DNA of 64,000 nt from Cornus controversa (Eukaryota; Streptophyta; Magnoliopsida; Cornales; Cornaceae), in NCBI GenBank assembly GCA_026545225.1, contig CM048848.1, positions 45,882,806 through 45,946,805 of the forward strand, in the 5' to 3' direction. Numbering within the stretch: the first letter of the stretch is position 1; the number at the start of each line of letters is the position of its first letter. The notes under the pieces were generated by a model. That model was not told the origin of the DNA. It searched no databases and saw only the letters and a program-made list of their open reading frames with translations. Below are positions 1 through 12,988 of the stretch, piece after piece. The translations under genes and the position numbers were made by a program.

Positions 1-339
1 ATATCAGAGCTTAACCGGGTTTGAATACCTTTGGACGATGGAAAGGGTTAAGCCACATTTTGGATTGAAAGGACTTGATGATTTATAGGATCATGATTTT
101 GAACTTAGGATTGTGAGCTTGAGGTTATAGTCTTGGAATTGAAAATCTTTGAGTGTGAGCTAAGGCTAAGTGCATATTACATGAAAAATTTTATGTGCTT
201 ACTTGTTTGATGTGACATGCTACTTTGAAGTAAATAGGCATATTGAGTAAGCGTGAAGTAAATTGGACATAACATTCATGCTATGAATTATATGTATCTT
301 CTTATCATCTATATAGAAAGATGTCACCAAGAAGAGCTC

Positions 340-3300
340 ATTAAAGGACACCAGAAGTGTTCTGAGGAATATTTCTTGTGTCTAGCTCGTGGGCTAGGAT
401 TTTAGTGGACTCAGGTGCATCACATTCATTCATTTCATATGCATTTGCTTGTGCTTTGGGGTTAGAGGTGTCATCTTTGGACCCGACTTTATCCATTGAT
501 ACGCCAATTGGTGGTAGAGTGACTTTCAGTAGTGTATGCTGATCTTGCGAGATCAAGATTTCGGGACATTGATTAGTGTTTGATTTTATCCTACTCGATA
601 TGTCCAGCTTTGATGTGATCTTGGGTATGGATTGGCTATTGACCTATAAAGTTAATATTGATTGTTATAGGGGAAGAGTGACCTTGTATACACCCTCTGG
701 TATTAGTATATGATCAGAGAGGGCTTGGACATTTCTTAGCGAGCCTACTAGTTGATGGTGATGATGAGACACTTGGAGAGCTTCCTCGTGTAGTGTGTGA
801 GCTTGTGGATGTATTTTCGGGGGACTTAACACAGTTGCCTCCGAAACAGGAAGTGAGTTTGTGATAGATCTTGCTCCAGGTACCACGCCCATTTCGATGG
901 CACCGGCTGAGTTAAAAGAGCTAAAGGACCAATTACAAGAGCTACTAGACAATGGATTTGTACGTCTTAGTACTTCGCCTTAGGGAGCTCCGGTTCTTTT
1001 TGCTAAGAAGAAGGACGAGTCTTTGCGACTTTGCATTGACTATTGAAAGTTGAATCGGGCAATAATCAAGAATAAGTATCCCTTGCCAAGGATAGATGAC
1101 TTGTTCGATCAACTTAAGGGTTCAAGGTGTTTCTTAAAGATAGACTTGAGATCAAGCTACTATCAGTTGGGGATTAGTGAAGCGGACATTTCGAAAATCG
1201 CTTTTTTCGCATGATATGGGCATTATGAGTTTTTGGTGATGCCATTTGGTTTAACGAATGCACCAGCAACATTCATGGATCTAATGCATAGAGTGTTCAA
1301 TGCTTACTTGCACAAATTTATGGTTGTGTTCATTGATGACATCCTAGTGTACTTGTTCTCGAAGGAGGAGCACGAGGGTCACTTGAGGATTGTGTTGCAG
1401 CTTCTAAGATAACATCAATTATATGCCAAGTACGAGAAATGTGAGTTTTGGCTAGCAGAGGTGAAATTCCTTGGGCATGTTGTATCTGAAGGAGGAGTTT
1501 CTGTAGATCTATCCAAGATAGAGGCGGTGATGAGTTGGGAAAGACCTAAGAGCATATTTGAGATACGTAGTTTCTTGGGATTGGCTGGATACTATAGGAG
1601 ATTTGTGAAGGACTTTTTGAGGTTAGCAGCACCAATGACTAAGCTTACCCGAAAAGGAGTGAAGTTCGTATGGAATGATGCTTGCGAGCATGCATTCTTG
1701 GAATAAAAGAGTCGGTTGACTTTGGCTCCAATTTTGATCATTCTAGAAGGTGGGTTGGGGTATACAATTTATTGTGACGCTTCACGACTTGATTTGGGAT
1801 GTGTACTAATGCAAACCGAACGAGTAGTGGTGTATGGTTCAAGGCAATTAAAGACTCACGAACAGAATTACCCGACACACGACTTGGAATTAGCAGCAGT
1901 GATCTTCGCACTTAAGGTGTGGAGGTATTATTTGTATGATGAAAAGTTTGAAGTGTTCTTAGATCACAAAAGTCTCAAATACCTTTTCTCACAAAAGGAT
2001 TTGAATATGAGGCAACAGAGGTGGATGGAATACATGGAAGATTATGACTTTGACTTGTAATATCATCCGGGGAAGGCTAACGTTGTAGCAAATGCATTGA
2101 GTAGGAAGTCACACGGCAACTTAGCGAGCTTAGCCATACGGGAGTGGAAGATGATGGAAGATATCTCAAAAATGGGATTGCATTTGAGTGAGGATGATGG
2201 GCCGACGATGTTATTTACTTTTTTTGCTTAACTAATTCTTGTGAGTAGAGTGATTGAAGAGCAAATGAAGGATAGTGAGGTTGAGGCTATTCGCACATGG
2301 ATTTCGGGTGGTGAAAGGATGGACAGTTCATTCAGATGAGAGCATGAAATTCTAAGGGAAGATGTTCGTTCCCTTAGCTTATTGGGATGAGATTCTGAGA
2401 GAGTTTCACAACTCGAGGCTAGCGATGTTCGTTCTCTTAGCTTGTCGGGATAAGATTCTGAGAGAGTTTCACAACTCGAGGCTAGTAGTGCATCCAGGTG
2501 GTACTAAGATGTATCATAACTTACGCCGACAGTATTGGTGGAAGGGTATGAAAAAGGATGTAGCTCAGTTTGTGGCGAGGTGCCTCACTTGTCAACAAGT
2601 GAAGGCTGAGCATCAGAGGCCAGCAGGGTTGTTGCAACCATTGCCTGTGGTTATGTGGAAATGGGAGCATGTCACTATGGACTTTGTGACGGGACTTCCA
2701 AGGTCAAGGAAGGATCACGATGCAGTTTGGTTTGTCATTGATAGATTGACCAAAGGGGCTCACTTTATTCCTATTAAAGTGACCGATGATGTTGATACTC
2801 TCAGTAGATTGTACATTGAGTAGATCCTTAGACTTCATGGCATGCCAGTTTCCATTGTTTCAGATAGAGACCCGCGATTTACATCTCAATTTTGGCAGAG
2901 TTTCCAGACAGCACTTGATACGGACCTTCATTTTAGTACGACTTTTCATCCTCAGACGGACGGTCAGTCTGAGCGTACTATACAAATTTTGGAGGATATG
3001 CTACGGGCGTGTGTACTTGATCTCCGAGGTAGTTGGAAGGATCACCTTCCTTTAGTGGAGTTTGCATACAATAATAGCTATCAAGTTAACATACAATAAT
3101 AGTTATGAAGTTAGCATTGAGATGACTCCATTTGAGGCTTTGTATGGTAGACCATGTAGGTCACCTGTTTGTTAGACTGAGGTCGGAGAAACAGTTTCTT
3201 TGGGACCAAACTTGGTACGAGAGACTACGGAGAAGATGAAGGTAATTCGATAGAGATTGCTTACAGCTCAGAGTCATCAGAAAAGTTATGCCAACAGAAG

Positions 3301-3745
3301 GCGGTGACCTTTGGTATTTGAGGTGGGGGATCATGTCTTTTTGAAGGTCTCACCACGAAGAGGTTTGATGAGGTTCGTTCGTAGTGGTAAGTTAGCACCA
3401 CGATTTATCGGACCATTTGAGATCTTGGATCAGGTAAAAGCGGTTGCTTATCGCTTGGCATTACCACCGCAATTGCTAAGTGTGCACAACACTTTACATG
3501 TGTCTATGTTGAGGAAGTATGAGCCAGACCCTTTGTATGTACTCGACTGGGAAGACCTTGAGGTGGACGAAGATGTGTCATACGAGGAGAGACCGATTCA
3601 GATTTTGGACACTAGAGAACAAGTGCTTCGGGGAAAGACCATTCCTTTGGTTAAAGTGCTTTGGAGGCATCATGGGGTAGAAGAAGCTACATGGGAGCGA
3701 GAACAAGAAGTCCGCTCAAAGTATCCTGAGTTATTCATCACTTAA
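340..3745 (+). pseudogene. Tekay-type pol remnant (protease to chromodomain)
   Basis: Fossil polyprotein region of the chromovirus. Conserved blocks seen are the protease active-site segment, RT with the FIDD catalytic box, RNase H, the integrase HHCC and DDE regions, the GPFEIL segment of the integrase C-terminus (about 3405-3430) and a chromodomain ending YPELF. The protein would have copied and integrated the element in a cytoplasmic particle and then the nucleus. The remnant is decayed, with many breaks. Assignment to gypsy rather than copia rests on integrase lying after RNase H and on the chromodomain. Confidence 0.9.
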
Positions 3746-3791
3746 GGTATATTCTAATTTCGAGGATTAAATTTCTATAACGGTAGGAGGT

Positions 3792-6504
3792 TGTAGAGAC
3801 CTTGCCCAATTTTGGCTATTTTTTTAAATTTTTCATCATTTATTGCTTTAAATATATTTTAATGATATTTAACATGTTTTGAATATGGAGAACATGTTTA
3901 GAAGGTTGGAATACGATTTTGGAAAGTTTTGAAAACTTTTGAAAAAATTTGTCTTTTTGGTCAAACAGGAGTCCGGGATGCGTCTTAAGTGGGCCCGAGA
4001 ACTTGAAAAATTTTTAAAAATATTTATTTTTGGGAATGACTTAAATAAAAATTTTAGAGTGTTAAGGAAGTGATTTCGAGTCCAACGGAGTTTTCGAGAA
4101 TTAATTTAGAGGTCGGGAGGGTACGTTAAGTGGCCCGGGGGTAAAACGGTCTTTTCGCGCCCCTAGGATTGAAATAAATATCCCAAGGTCTGGGATATTT
4201 CATATTTACAGATCTCAATCTCTCTCTAAAAGTCACCACTTCATCTCTCTCCCTTCTCTCTAGATTCTAGGTCACTTGAGGTGTGATTTGGAAGATCCCG
4301 AAGAAGGAAAATGCGTTGAGGGCTTTGATTTGAACCGATCAAAGTCTGTGTTTCATAAATTTGGAATGATTGGGATTTTTAAAAGAGGGATTCGAAGCTT
4401 GGGAATTGAGGTAGGGGTGCTAGACTCATCTTTACTTTGATTCTATAGGTCACATATTTGTGACATGAAAGATAAGTTGAGATTTTTTGAGTTTAGGGTT
4501 TTGTGTATTTGTATTTATATATAAAAATGTGATTTATGCATATGTATATGTCTAGCATGCTAGTTAAGACTCATATGTTTTGCATACTTGAAATTGAGAC
4601 TATATATGCTAATTGTTGAAAATGTGTTTATTTGGTGAACACATGAAAATGTGGGTGTTTATAGATTTATGCATGAAAGATATGACTTTCTTAAAAAATG
4701 CATAAGCATGATGATTTTCATGATGTGAGTGATGATATTTTGACAATCTTGAAGTGGAAGGAAAATGCATTGATTTGATAAAATGCATTGCATTGTGTTG
4801 ATTGAGTGCATTGATATGATTATGTGCACTATATAAAAAGCGAGGTTTTTGGGGTGTGACAACATTAAAAATTAAGATAAGGGGATGACCCCTAGGGCCC
4901 AAGACTTGGCCAAGCGGATGGCGCATCTGTCGGAATAGTGAACCGAGAAGCTTAAACAGAGTTTGGGTGCCGAAGAGACCCTTACTATGAGGTGGTTTGA
5001 TAAGCTAGTCCCCATTGAATTGATTTCCAGACTTATGTGGTGTGAGTTTTACATTGAATTGTGACTTGATCAATTTACTATATGTATGTATACATTGGAA
5101 TGTGAAGCATCACCCATGATTTATAAAACGTGATTGTTTATGGGTAAAAAGTATGGATATTTATAATATAAATTGTAATGATTTCATATGAATCCATGCA
5201 TGGTCGCCTGAGTTAGAGTGGAGTTGGGTGGATCATTCCTACTAAGCTGCAGTGGTGCTCACCCCCCATATATAACTTTTTTTCAGATAAGGCACCAATG
5301 AAAGACAAGCCATGATTAGCTCAATGGACCTTGTTGAGTTTCTTTTGGACTTTTGGATATTTTGATATGTGTATAGATGTCCATGCCATTTCGTGGCATA
5401 TGGACTCTTTTAAAAAATGTTATTCTTAAAGTTGGACAACATATTTATATTTGAATTTCATATGTATGCATAAGCTATGTATGGAAGACTTTGAATATAA
5501 TTGTATGGCCATTAGGGGGGACACGTGCCCAAAAGTGTCCATTTTGAATTTAAGGTGTGAATGACATATGAAATGATTTGTATGATTTCAATAGAAATGT
5601 ATGAGAATTTATGAGATTATGGTGATATGAATGTGTAAATTAGGGTGTGTGTATGGAGATGTACCATTTGTAGATCCTTGGAATGTTGAGTGTAAGATTT
5701 TGTTTTGGAGATGAAAGTATTACTGGTCAAATGAATACATTCTGTCTGAATTTTGGCGAATTGTTTTGAGGGGTCTACACAACTCCAAATGATCTGAAAT
5801 TTTTATCACATCTTCCCTTAGATGTCTAGTGTTGCAATATTTAATTTGGTGAAGTTTGGACAACCATAGAATTTTAGAAAAATCCAACAAGATTCTGCCA
5901 CCAGATTTTACAATTTCTGTTGGGGACTAAATTGATTGTCAAAACTATTTCATTTAGCTAACATCTAACCATTAAGGTTGGCTCAAGCTTCTTCTATATT
6001 TAGTCTAGTTTCTATAGAATTTTCGTTTGCCTCGTTTCGAGTTAAATGAATTTTCTATGAATTTTTTTATGACTGTTGCGCAGATTGCACTCTAGCAGTG
6101 CACTATTCATTTTGGAGTTACTGTAACTTTTTAGCTACTGCCCGGTGATGGTAAATCAGGGTTCCGGACCTCTTCAAAAGGTCTAAATTATGTTTTTAAA
6201 GTACCTTGGGACTATAGTAGGATGGGACAATAGTTCGAAAAAATTTTTGAAACTTTTTATGAAAAGTTACTATTCATGAGGGCAAAAAATCACTTTTATT
6301 TTGAAAATTTTCTAAATGATTTCAACAATGAGGACCATGGTTATTTATGCATATTCACTTAATTATATGCATTATGAGTTGCTTCTGCGGTTAAGAGAAT
6401 TGGGTTGGATGTTAGATTTTCCAAAACGATTGTTTTGATTAGATTTCACCGTTCACTCCCATTTCCCTCGCTCTCAACCGAGTGTCGGAAATAGGGGCGT
6501 GACA
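3792..6504 (+). repeat. 3' LTR of the Tekay element
   Basis: The LTR begins TGTAGAGACC directly after a purine-rich stretch (GTAGGAGG, 3783-3790) that fits a polypurine tract, and ends GGGGCGTGACA. The sequence just before the end (CCGAGTGTCGG near 6478) and a length of about 2.7 kb fit Tekay LTRs. A CT-rich stretch at 4205-4262 may mark the transcription start. The matching 5' LTR is outside the window, so the boundaries rest on TG...CA, the polypurine tract and family resemblance. Confidence 0.78.
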
Positions 6505-9500
6505 ATTTAGGTTATAACAACTTGCTATCAAGGTGCATCCAGCTTCTATCCATAGCTTCTTGTACTGATTTGTTTAATAATAAGTGACTACTTCTAATAG
6601 AAGTGATCGATAACCTAAACTAAGTTAATCATAAGTAAAAAATCACATTATTTAATTAAATATATAACAAATTCTTTTTAATTTGAAAGTACCAATCCAT
6701 ATAATATTAATATTTAAAAGAAATGAATGTAACTAGAGGGTAGAGTGTAAGTTATGCTTAGAAATAACAGAAACCCTCTCCAGTCTATACAAATATAAGA
6801 GTTCCTACCTTAACATTCAGCACTGCACATTCTGGACTAAAAAGAGCTGCAAATAACAAATTTATGATTTACTTCTCATTTATTCTTTTTTCACATTCTC
6901 ATATAGTATATTCTCTAGTGAAACGTAACAAGTTGAACAAAATCTCATAAAGAAGATGTCTCATGGTGAAGAAAGCAATAACTTATCTATTAAAAAAATT
7001 ATAAATTAAACATCAATTAGACATACCTTTCGTAGTCTGCAGATCAATATAACTAAAAGATCCAAGACAAAGCCCACTTGTTTAACTTGTTTTATCACCA
7101 AGAACTCCACCAGTTAACGTACCAAAGTCAAACACTATTGGATTTTAACTCTGCGTTTCAAGATAACACAATGTCATGCAAAGTACTCAAGATACTTTTC
7201 TCCAAAATGAATTTAGTGTAAAGCAAGGTATGGTGAATATGCTTTGAATAAATAAAAATAGTGTTCAGCAATTATCAAAGAAATTATTCTAAATGTCAGG
7301 TGTAGATTGTTTTCTCTTTCAATTTTTGACAGTAACTATATGCACTTATGGCTACAGCAGGAATGGTGTCTACCAAGTTCTATTTCAAAAAATTGAGGCT
7401 TATGAGAAGCCTGAAGATTTTTTTTGAAGTTTAGGAAAGGATTCTCAATTATGTGTATGCCCTTCATAGTTGCTGTTTAGGAGGTTGAGACTATGTTGCT
7501 TCACAGATGTATTAAAGGCAGATTGAATTCTATGGATTGGGTTGAAACATGGGAATGGTTATAAGCTTTTATTTGATTGTGATTTCTGGTATGCATTGCT
7601 GGCTGCCATATGGGGATAGATTCAGATGGTGTACGATCAAAATGATGTTGCTTGTTTACTCCCTTAATTTAATGTACCAACTTGGGAGTTTAATCACTGT
7701 ATTCCATTGTAGACTATTGTATTATTTTAATGATTATGGGTGGGGTTGTTTCTTGTTTAGTTCTTTTAGCCTTGTTGATCTTGATTGGCTTCTCTTGTGG
7801 GTTTTTTTTTTTTTTGGTGGATTTGGGGTTTCCATATATGTATTAGGTTGTTGCTTGGGGTATGCTCCTTGTAGGTTGTATGGCTTTACCTTTTTTGGTT
7901 GATATATATGTTAACCAGTTTATTTCTCAAAAACAAAAATATAGTGTTGTCACTATGCTAGCAAAAGAACCAAAAAGTAAATTGAAAAGTTAATAGTGAA
8001 AATAAATCCAAACAAACACAACAAAAGAAATGAGAACATAGCTCATTAGACAAAACCTTGAAGGTTCAGCACTTTCAAGATTGCTTTATGTGCCTAGATG
8101 ACTGGCATTTGACACATCAATTACCAGCAACAAGTATCCTCCAGACAAACACAACAAAAGAAATAAAAACATAGTTCATTAGACAAGCCCTTGAAGGTTT
8201 AACACTTTCAAGATTGCTTCATGTGCCTAGATGACTGGCATTTGGCACATCAATTACTATCAACAAGTATCCTGCTCAGCCAAAGATAAAATACCAACTA
8301 GCAACTTGGAGTGGGTTAAAAGCATTGCCTACAAAGAATAAATGCCAAAATTTAAAAACCATGACCATCTCTACAAATGCATACAACTAGCAACTTAGAG
8401 TGCGTTAAAACATTACCATTATGGAGATTCTCTATATCAAAACTTTCACCATCTATATATAGAGCACTATATATAATATCAACCTTGTCAGGTGAAGCTT
8501 AATTATTTGTATTGTACGTGGGTAATTTAATTATAAAATAATATTAAATCAGAGATTCCTCTAGTCTTGATTCTTTTACAAACGTCCTACAAATGCGACA
8601 TTAAATGGAGTTTCATATTGTCAGTTATCACATATGTAAACTATTGTATCCAAATGAGTTTCACACTATAAATTAAGTTTCGTAGTGTGTCATGGAGGAT
8701 TTTCCATTAAGCTAGAGGCATTCATTGGATATAAGTTCTTGTATCTTGCTTCAATTTTTGTATCTGGATATGTACTGATTCTGTTGTATATTCTCCTTTT
8801 TTTCTTCATATTTTTAAATTAATTTATCTTAACTACTATGAAAAGAATCTGTATATTGTTCTGGGGTTCATTTTATCCTATTAAGAAAACAAATTGAAGA
8901 GAATATACAACGAAATCCTCTGTATATGATAGGGCCCATCTAATGAAATAAAAACAAAAGAGAATTATTTTTCCATTAAAAATTTTAGGGTGATTCTGCA
9001 TAACTCTTACTATTTTTATGCAATTCTTTTGGGGACATTTAATAATTATATTCAACATTCTTTTAGTTGAACAAAAATTTCCAAGCATGACAATACATGA
9101 TTAATTTTTATTTATTATGAGATACTGGGCAAATTAACAATCATCTTTTATTTATCATCACTAGTGTGCAAAATATCTAATTTTCATTCCTAAAAAAACT
9201 CTATAGATGGGACATATTGAAGAAAAAAATTAGAACTTACATAATCTGTTTGTCTGAATCTATTGTCCTGTGTGATCATTTGATGAAACGTATCCTACAA
9301 AAGTTCCTTTTATTCCTAAAAAACAAGATGTAAAATTACAGGACGTACCATAATTGGCTTTGTTGATGTTCAGTTGTATTATTACTAGTTATATTATGTT
9401 ATTACCACTCTTATTGTATACATTATTAGTTTTGATGAGGTGTTTAGTTGGCTTCTTCAGAAAATAAATATATAGAGCATGTGTAATAAGTTTGATGTTG

Positions 9501-9624
9501 ATCATAAAATAGAATGCTTGAAAAAGAATGGCTGATTATGCCATGTTGAAATAATTTTTTGTGTCAAGGATATAAGATCAAGAGATTGTTCATGTGAAAA
9601 ACTCTTTCCATATTAATTTAAGTA
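6505..9624. other. Intergenic, no recognisable gene
   Basis: Mostly AT-rich and unassigned. A PBS-like string (TTGCTATCAAGGTGC) lies near 6523. Around 7320-7930 there is a less AT-rich, T/G-biased stretch with a 117-codon open frame at 7549-7902. Its product is hydrophobic and low in complexity and matches no family I know, so I do not call it a gene. A 130 bp tandem duplication lies at 8009-8263. The rest shows nothing I can support. Confidence 0.6.
8009..8263. repeat. Two-copy tandem duplication (unit about 130 bp)
   Basis: Two near-identical units (about 8009-8135 and 8139-8263) share CTTTCAAGATTGCTT and CTAGATGACTGGCATTT. A shorter pair (ACTAGCAACTTGGAGTG and its variant, near 8297 and 8387) follows. 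No coding potential is evident. Confidence 0.8.
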
Positions 9625-9629
9625 ACATG
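9625..9629. other. Target-site duplication ACATG (left copy; right copy 16609-16613)
   Basis: The identical five bases flank LTR starts and ends that were placed independently from TG...CA and the tRNA-Met-like primer site. This confirms that 9630-16608 inserted as one element. Confidence 0.9.
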
Positions 9630-10820
9630 TGTGAGATATATATAATTGTAATTGGCACATTTCGGTGATCAAAACTTGATTGATCGACTTGTAATTCTTG
9701 ATTTATTCTTTGTATCGATCATCAACATGTTCGAGTTGACACTCAAGTGCATGGAAGCAGATAACTCAGTAAGAACACCATATAGTATAGGTAAGTATGG
9801 TGAGTAGACTTTGCACTTTTATTTCCAAGCCTATTTTGAGAAACTAAGGTTTAAATAAAAAAATTAGAAATTTTCAAAGTAGGACCGGTCCCCAATATTT
9901 AGGACCGGTCCAACTTTTCTCGGCATTTAGGTTTTTGCAGGTTTTTACCAAGTCCCACCGGTCTTATTATTTTGGCACCGATCCCACTTAGTTTGTTCCA
10001 AATAGGAAACAACTTTGATGAAAATTCTGATTCCTACTAAATTTGAAACTTTTAGGAGAGTTCTATTTTGGTATTCTACTTCTTTTCCAAGTAGAATTAG
10101 GACTCCCTTGCCTATATATATGTATTTATATTTTCTCTACAAAAAGAGCCTAAAAATTATTATTTTTAGAGGGAGAAAATATATACATTATAATTAGGAC
10201 TATATATTTTTAAGAACATACATCTATACTTCGCGAGTGATATTTAGGATGGTGTTCTAGAATTGATTAGCTGTTCAGAAACTTCATCAAATTATTCGCT
10301 GATCAGAGCATTGGATTCGAAGGTTCTTCTCTTGATTGATGAGGAAGAAAGGGGATCATATCGCACTACGAAGGGAATGAAATACTTTCTAAGTATTTTT
10401 GTTCTTCTAATAACTTTTCTATAAGGATTGTGACATTAGCCGGAAATCTGCAGTAGTTGGACGTGTTGTCGCAATCATAAGCCTGAGGTATTTCACATCC
10501 AATTCTTGACAAAGTGAATATGGGTGTGAGTCTGAGACAAAGTCTGTTGTACTTTGCTTCATTATACTGGATTAGTTTCCTGAGGTTTTCTACCTCACTC
10601 CGTGATTTTTTTCCGCCTTGGGTTTTCTACATATATCTGGTGAATTCTTTACTTTACTTGCACTTTAAGTTATTTACTTGCTTTAATTATTTGGTTAATT
10701 ATTAGTTGGACTTAAAAATTGAATTACTTTGGAAAATTAAGCAAATGAGCAAGTGATCCTATTCACCCCCTCTAGGTTTTAAAGTACTTTTCGTAATTGC
10801 TTCCGTACGTGCAACTCACA
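9630..10820 (+). repeat. 5' LTR of TR-GAG copy A
   Basis: Begins TGTGAGATATA and ends CAACTCACA, directly followed by the primer-binding site. A TATA-like stretch (CCTATATATATG, 10108-10119) lies downstream of a cluster of GGACCGGTCC-type motifs (9886-9975), so these sit in the probable U3 region. It aligns with 15428-16608 over its whole length. Confidence 0.93.
9886..9975 (+). promoter_or_regulatory. Cluster of GGACCGGTCC palindromes in LTR U3
   Basis: Two full copies of the 10 bp palindrome GGACCGGTCC, about 20 bp apart, are followed by two partial copies (CACCGGTC). They lie upstream of the TATA-like stretch. Equivalent clusters appear in every LTR of this family in the window. An enhancer role is inference only. 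Confidence 0.6.
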
Positions 10821-10912
10821 ATTGGCATCAGAGCAATGTTCTCTAATTTGTGATTAGTTTCTTGTGAAGTATTTTTAAAATCAAAAGTTTATTTTTCTTT
10901 TCAAAAATTATC

Positions 10913-12988
10913 ATGGAATCTAGTATGGTAGAGGGTGGATCAATTTTGCGAACTCCTTTGTTTGATGGTTCAAGTTATACTTTCTAGAAGTCTCGCTTGA
11001 AAGCCTTTTTAAAATCTCAAGGAAAGAGAGTTTGGATGGCTGTAAAGAATGGCTATAAAATTTCTACTTCTACCACTGGTGATGGTGATACTGTTGTGAC
11101 TTTAAAGAAAGACAAAGCAACATGGTCTAATACTAAGCATAAAGATGCTAATAAGAACAACAAAGGTATGTATGCAATATTTAATTATGTTGTTCCTTCT
11201 GAATTTGCTAGAATTTCTTGTTCCACTTCGAAAGAAGCATGGAATATGTTAAAGGTAAGTCATGAGGGTATCACCAAGGTAAGGAGATCTAAGTTACAAA
11301 TGTTTGACACTAAATTTGAAACAATCATAATGGATGAAGATGAGATGTTTTCTAATTTTTATTCTAGGCTTAACGATATTGTTCAATGTAGTGCTAACCT
11401 TGGTGAGAAAATTCTATCTTTTCAGATTATTAGAAAAATCGTGAGATCATTGCCTAATAGGTTCCAAGCTAAGTTGGAAGTCTTAGATAAGAGCAGAGAT
11501 ATAGATTTAATGGAGGAGGTTGAGTTAGTTGGATCAATTCAAACTTTTTAAATGAAATATCCAGAGCTTTAGAAAACAAAAAATTTGGCTTTAAAAACCT
11601 CAAAGACTTCCAAGTCTTTAAGTTTGTCAAATATTTCAAATTCTTCAAAATCTGAAGCTAAAAAAATTGAAAATTGTGAATATGATTCAGATAATGATGT
11701 TGGACTCCTTGCTTGTAAATTTAAAAATATTCTTAAAGATGAAAAGGATAGAAATTTGAGAAAATGAAATCCTTCTAAACTTCGAAATCAAAGTTCATCA
11801 TCCAAAGGTAAGGAAAGGAAAGAGAATGAAGATGACTCTAGGGAGACTGAGGTCCCTTGTTGGACATGTGGTGGTAAAGGTCATACTTCTAATCAATGTT
11901 CAAGTCCTAAGAAAAATAGGTTTAGTGCAAAGAAAAGTTCAAACAAGAAAGCCATGAAAGCTATTATTTCTGAGTCTGAATCTTCTAACTCTGATAGTGA
12001 TTCTTCTGTTGAGAATAATTCTCTTGCTTTTGTTGCTTTATTGAAAGATGATACTGCTGATAATTATTTTTTTGATGTAGGTGAAACAGAGAAGTTTACA
12101 ATCCTAAGCCAAGTTAGGTCTGATGATTCAGAAGATGAGGAAAAAGAAGAACCAACTAAGGAAAAATTGTCAAAGGCTTTTGAAGAGTTGTTTACAGAAA
12201 CTGTCATGGTCAAAAGAGCCTACAAAAAGCAAACCAAGCAGTTGGACATGGTAGAAAGTGAAAAAGAAATACTGATAGAAGAAACTATGAAGATCCAGAA
12301 GAAGGTTAAGGAAGTAAAATCAAAATTCTGATTCTTCAAGGAAAAGTCGAGTTTATAAAAAATGAGGTAAGTCAATCTATCTCTGCCAAATATGTTCTTA
12401 TTCCTAAAATTAATTTTCTTGAGCCTGAATTGAAAAAATAACAAGATAAATTAAACGCTTTTACTTCTGAACAGATTAACTTTAATAGCATGATTAGTGT
12501 TGGAAAGCTTGTAGGAGATAAGACTGGATTAGATTTTGTTGGGTCATCATCTAAGCAAAAAATTATTTTTGTTAAACCCAAGAATTTGATAGTATCTGAA
12601 CCCAAACCTAAGCCTCAAGTTGAGCCTTTGCATGCTAATATTGTGTCCAATGTGCTTTATTGTTCTTTTTGTGGTAAGAATGGACATAGTCAACATTATT
12701 GCTATAAAAAGAGAAGACATTCTAATTCTGATTTTCATGTGCATAATTCTTTTGCTAAGAATAGGGTTCATGCTAATAAGACACATTATTGGAACAAAAC
12801 CCAAAAATTCACAAACTAAAAAGAATTCGAATAAGAAAAGGAATGTTTTTGTTTCCCCACAATACTTTCCTGATAAATTACATGTTAAAATAATCTGGAT
12901 GAAAAAAGAAGATTTGGAGAAGTTTGTGCCTATTGATACTATGGGATTTATTCCTAATAGGTCTTTAGGTGAAAAACCTCCTAACTAG
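10913..12988 (+). pseudogene. Copia-type gag remnant (UBN2-like, two zinc knuckles), copy A
   Basis: The region starts about 80 bp after the primer-binding site with MESSMVEGGS. It carries a UBN2/retrotran_gag-type domain (about 10997-11551; KEAWNMLK and RSLPNRFQAKLE are typical), a CCHC zinc knuckle CWTCGGKGHTSNQC (about 11861-11902), an acidic serine-rich stretch (SESESSNSDSDSS, about 11970), a coiled-coil-like charged stretch (12120-12330) and a second CCHC knuckle CSFCGKNGHSQHYC (about 12660-12701). Gag would form the particle and bind RNA. It has a few breaks and is called a fossil. No pol follows it. Confidence 0.88.

Larger units (their letters stand above)
1..6504 (+). mobile_element. 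Ty3/gypsy Tekay/Del chromovirus, partial and broken
   Basis: The window opens inside a primer-binding site of the tRNA-Met type (TATCAGAGC at 2-10). In order there follow an aspartic protease segment (DSGASHS near 405-430), reverse transcriptase (FIDDILVY near 1329-1352), RNase H (CDAS near 1773), an integrase zinc finger with H-H-C-C spacing (2490-2602), an integrase core (MDFVTGLP near 2680, VSDRDPRF near 2857) and a C-terminal chromodomain (about 3585-3742). The order protease-RT-RNaseH-integrase-chromodomain and the very long LTR are typical of the Tekay/Del chromoviruses, whose chromodomain is known to steer integration. No clear gag was recognised. It is broken in many places (about ten or more) and cannot be active. 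The 5' LTR would lie left of the window, so LTR-based age cannot be read. Confidence 0.92.

Noticed and set aside
7549-7902. 117-codon hydrophobic open frame
   Set aside because: Low complexity, T/G-biased, no family resemblance, and it starts and ends without gene context.
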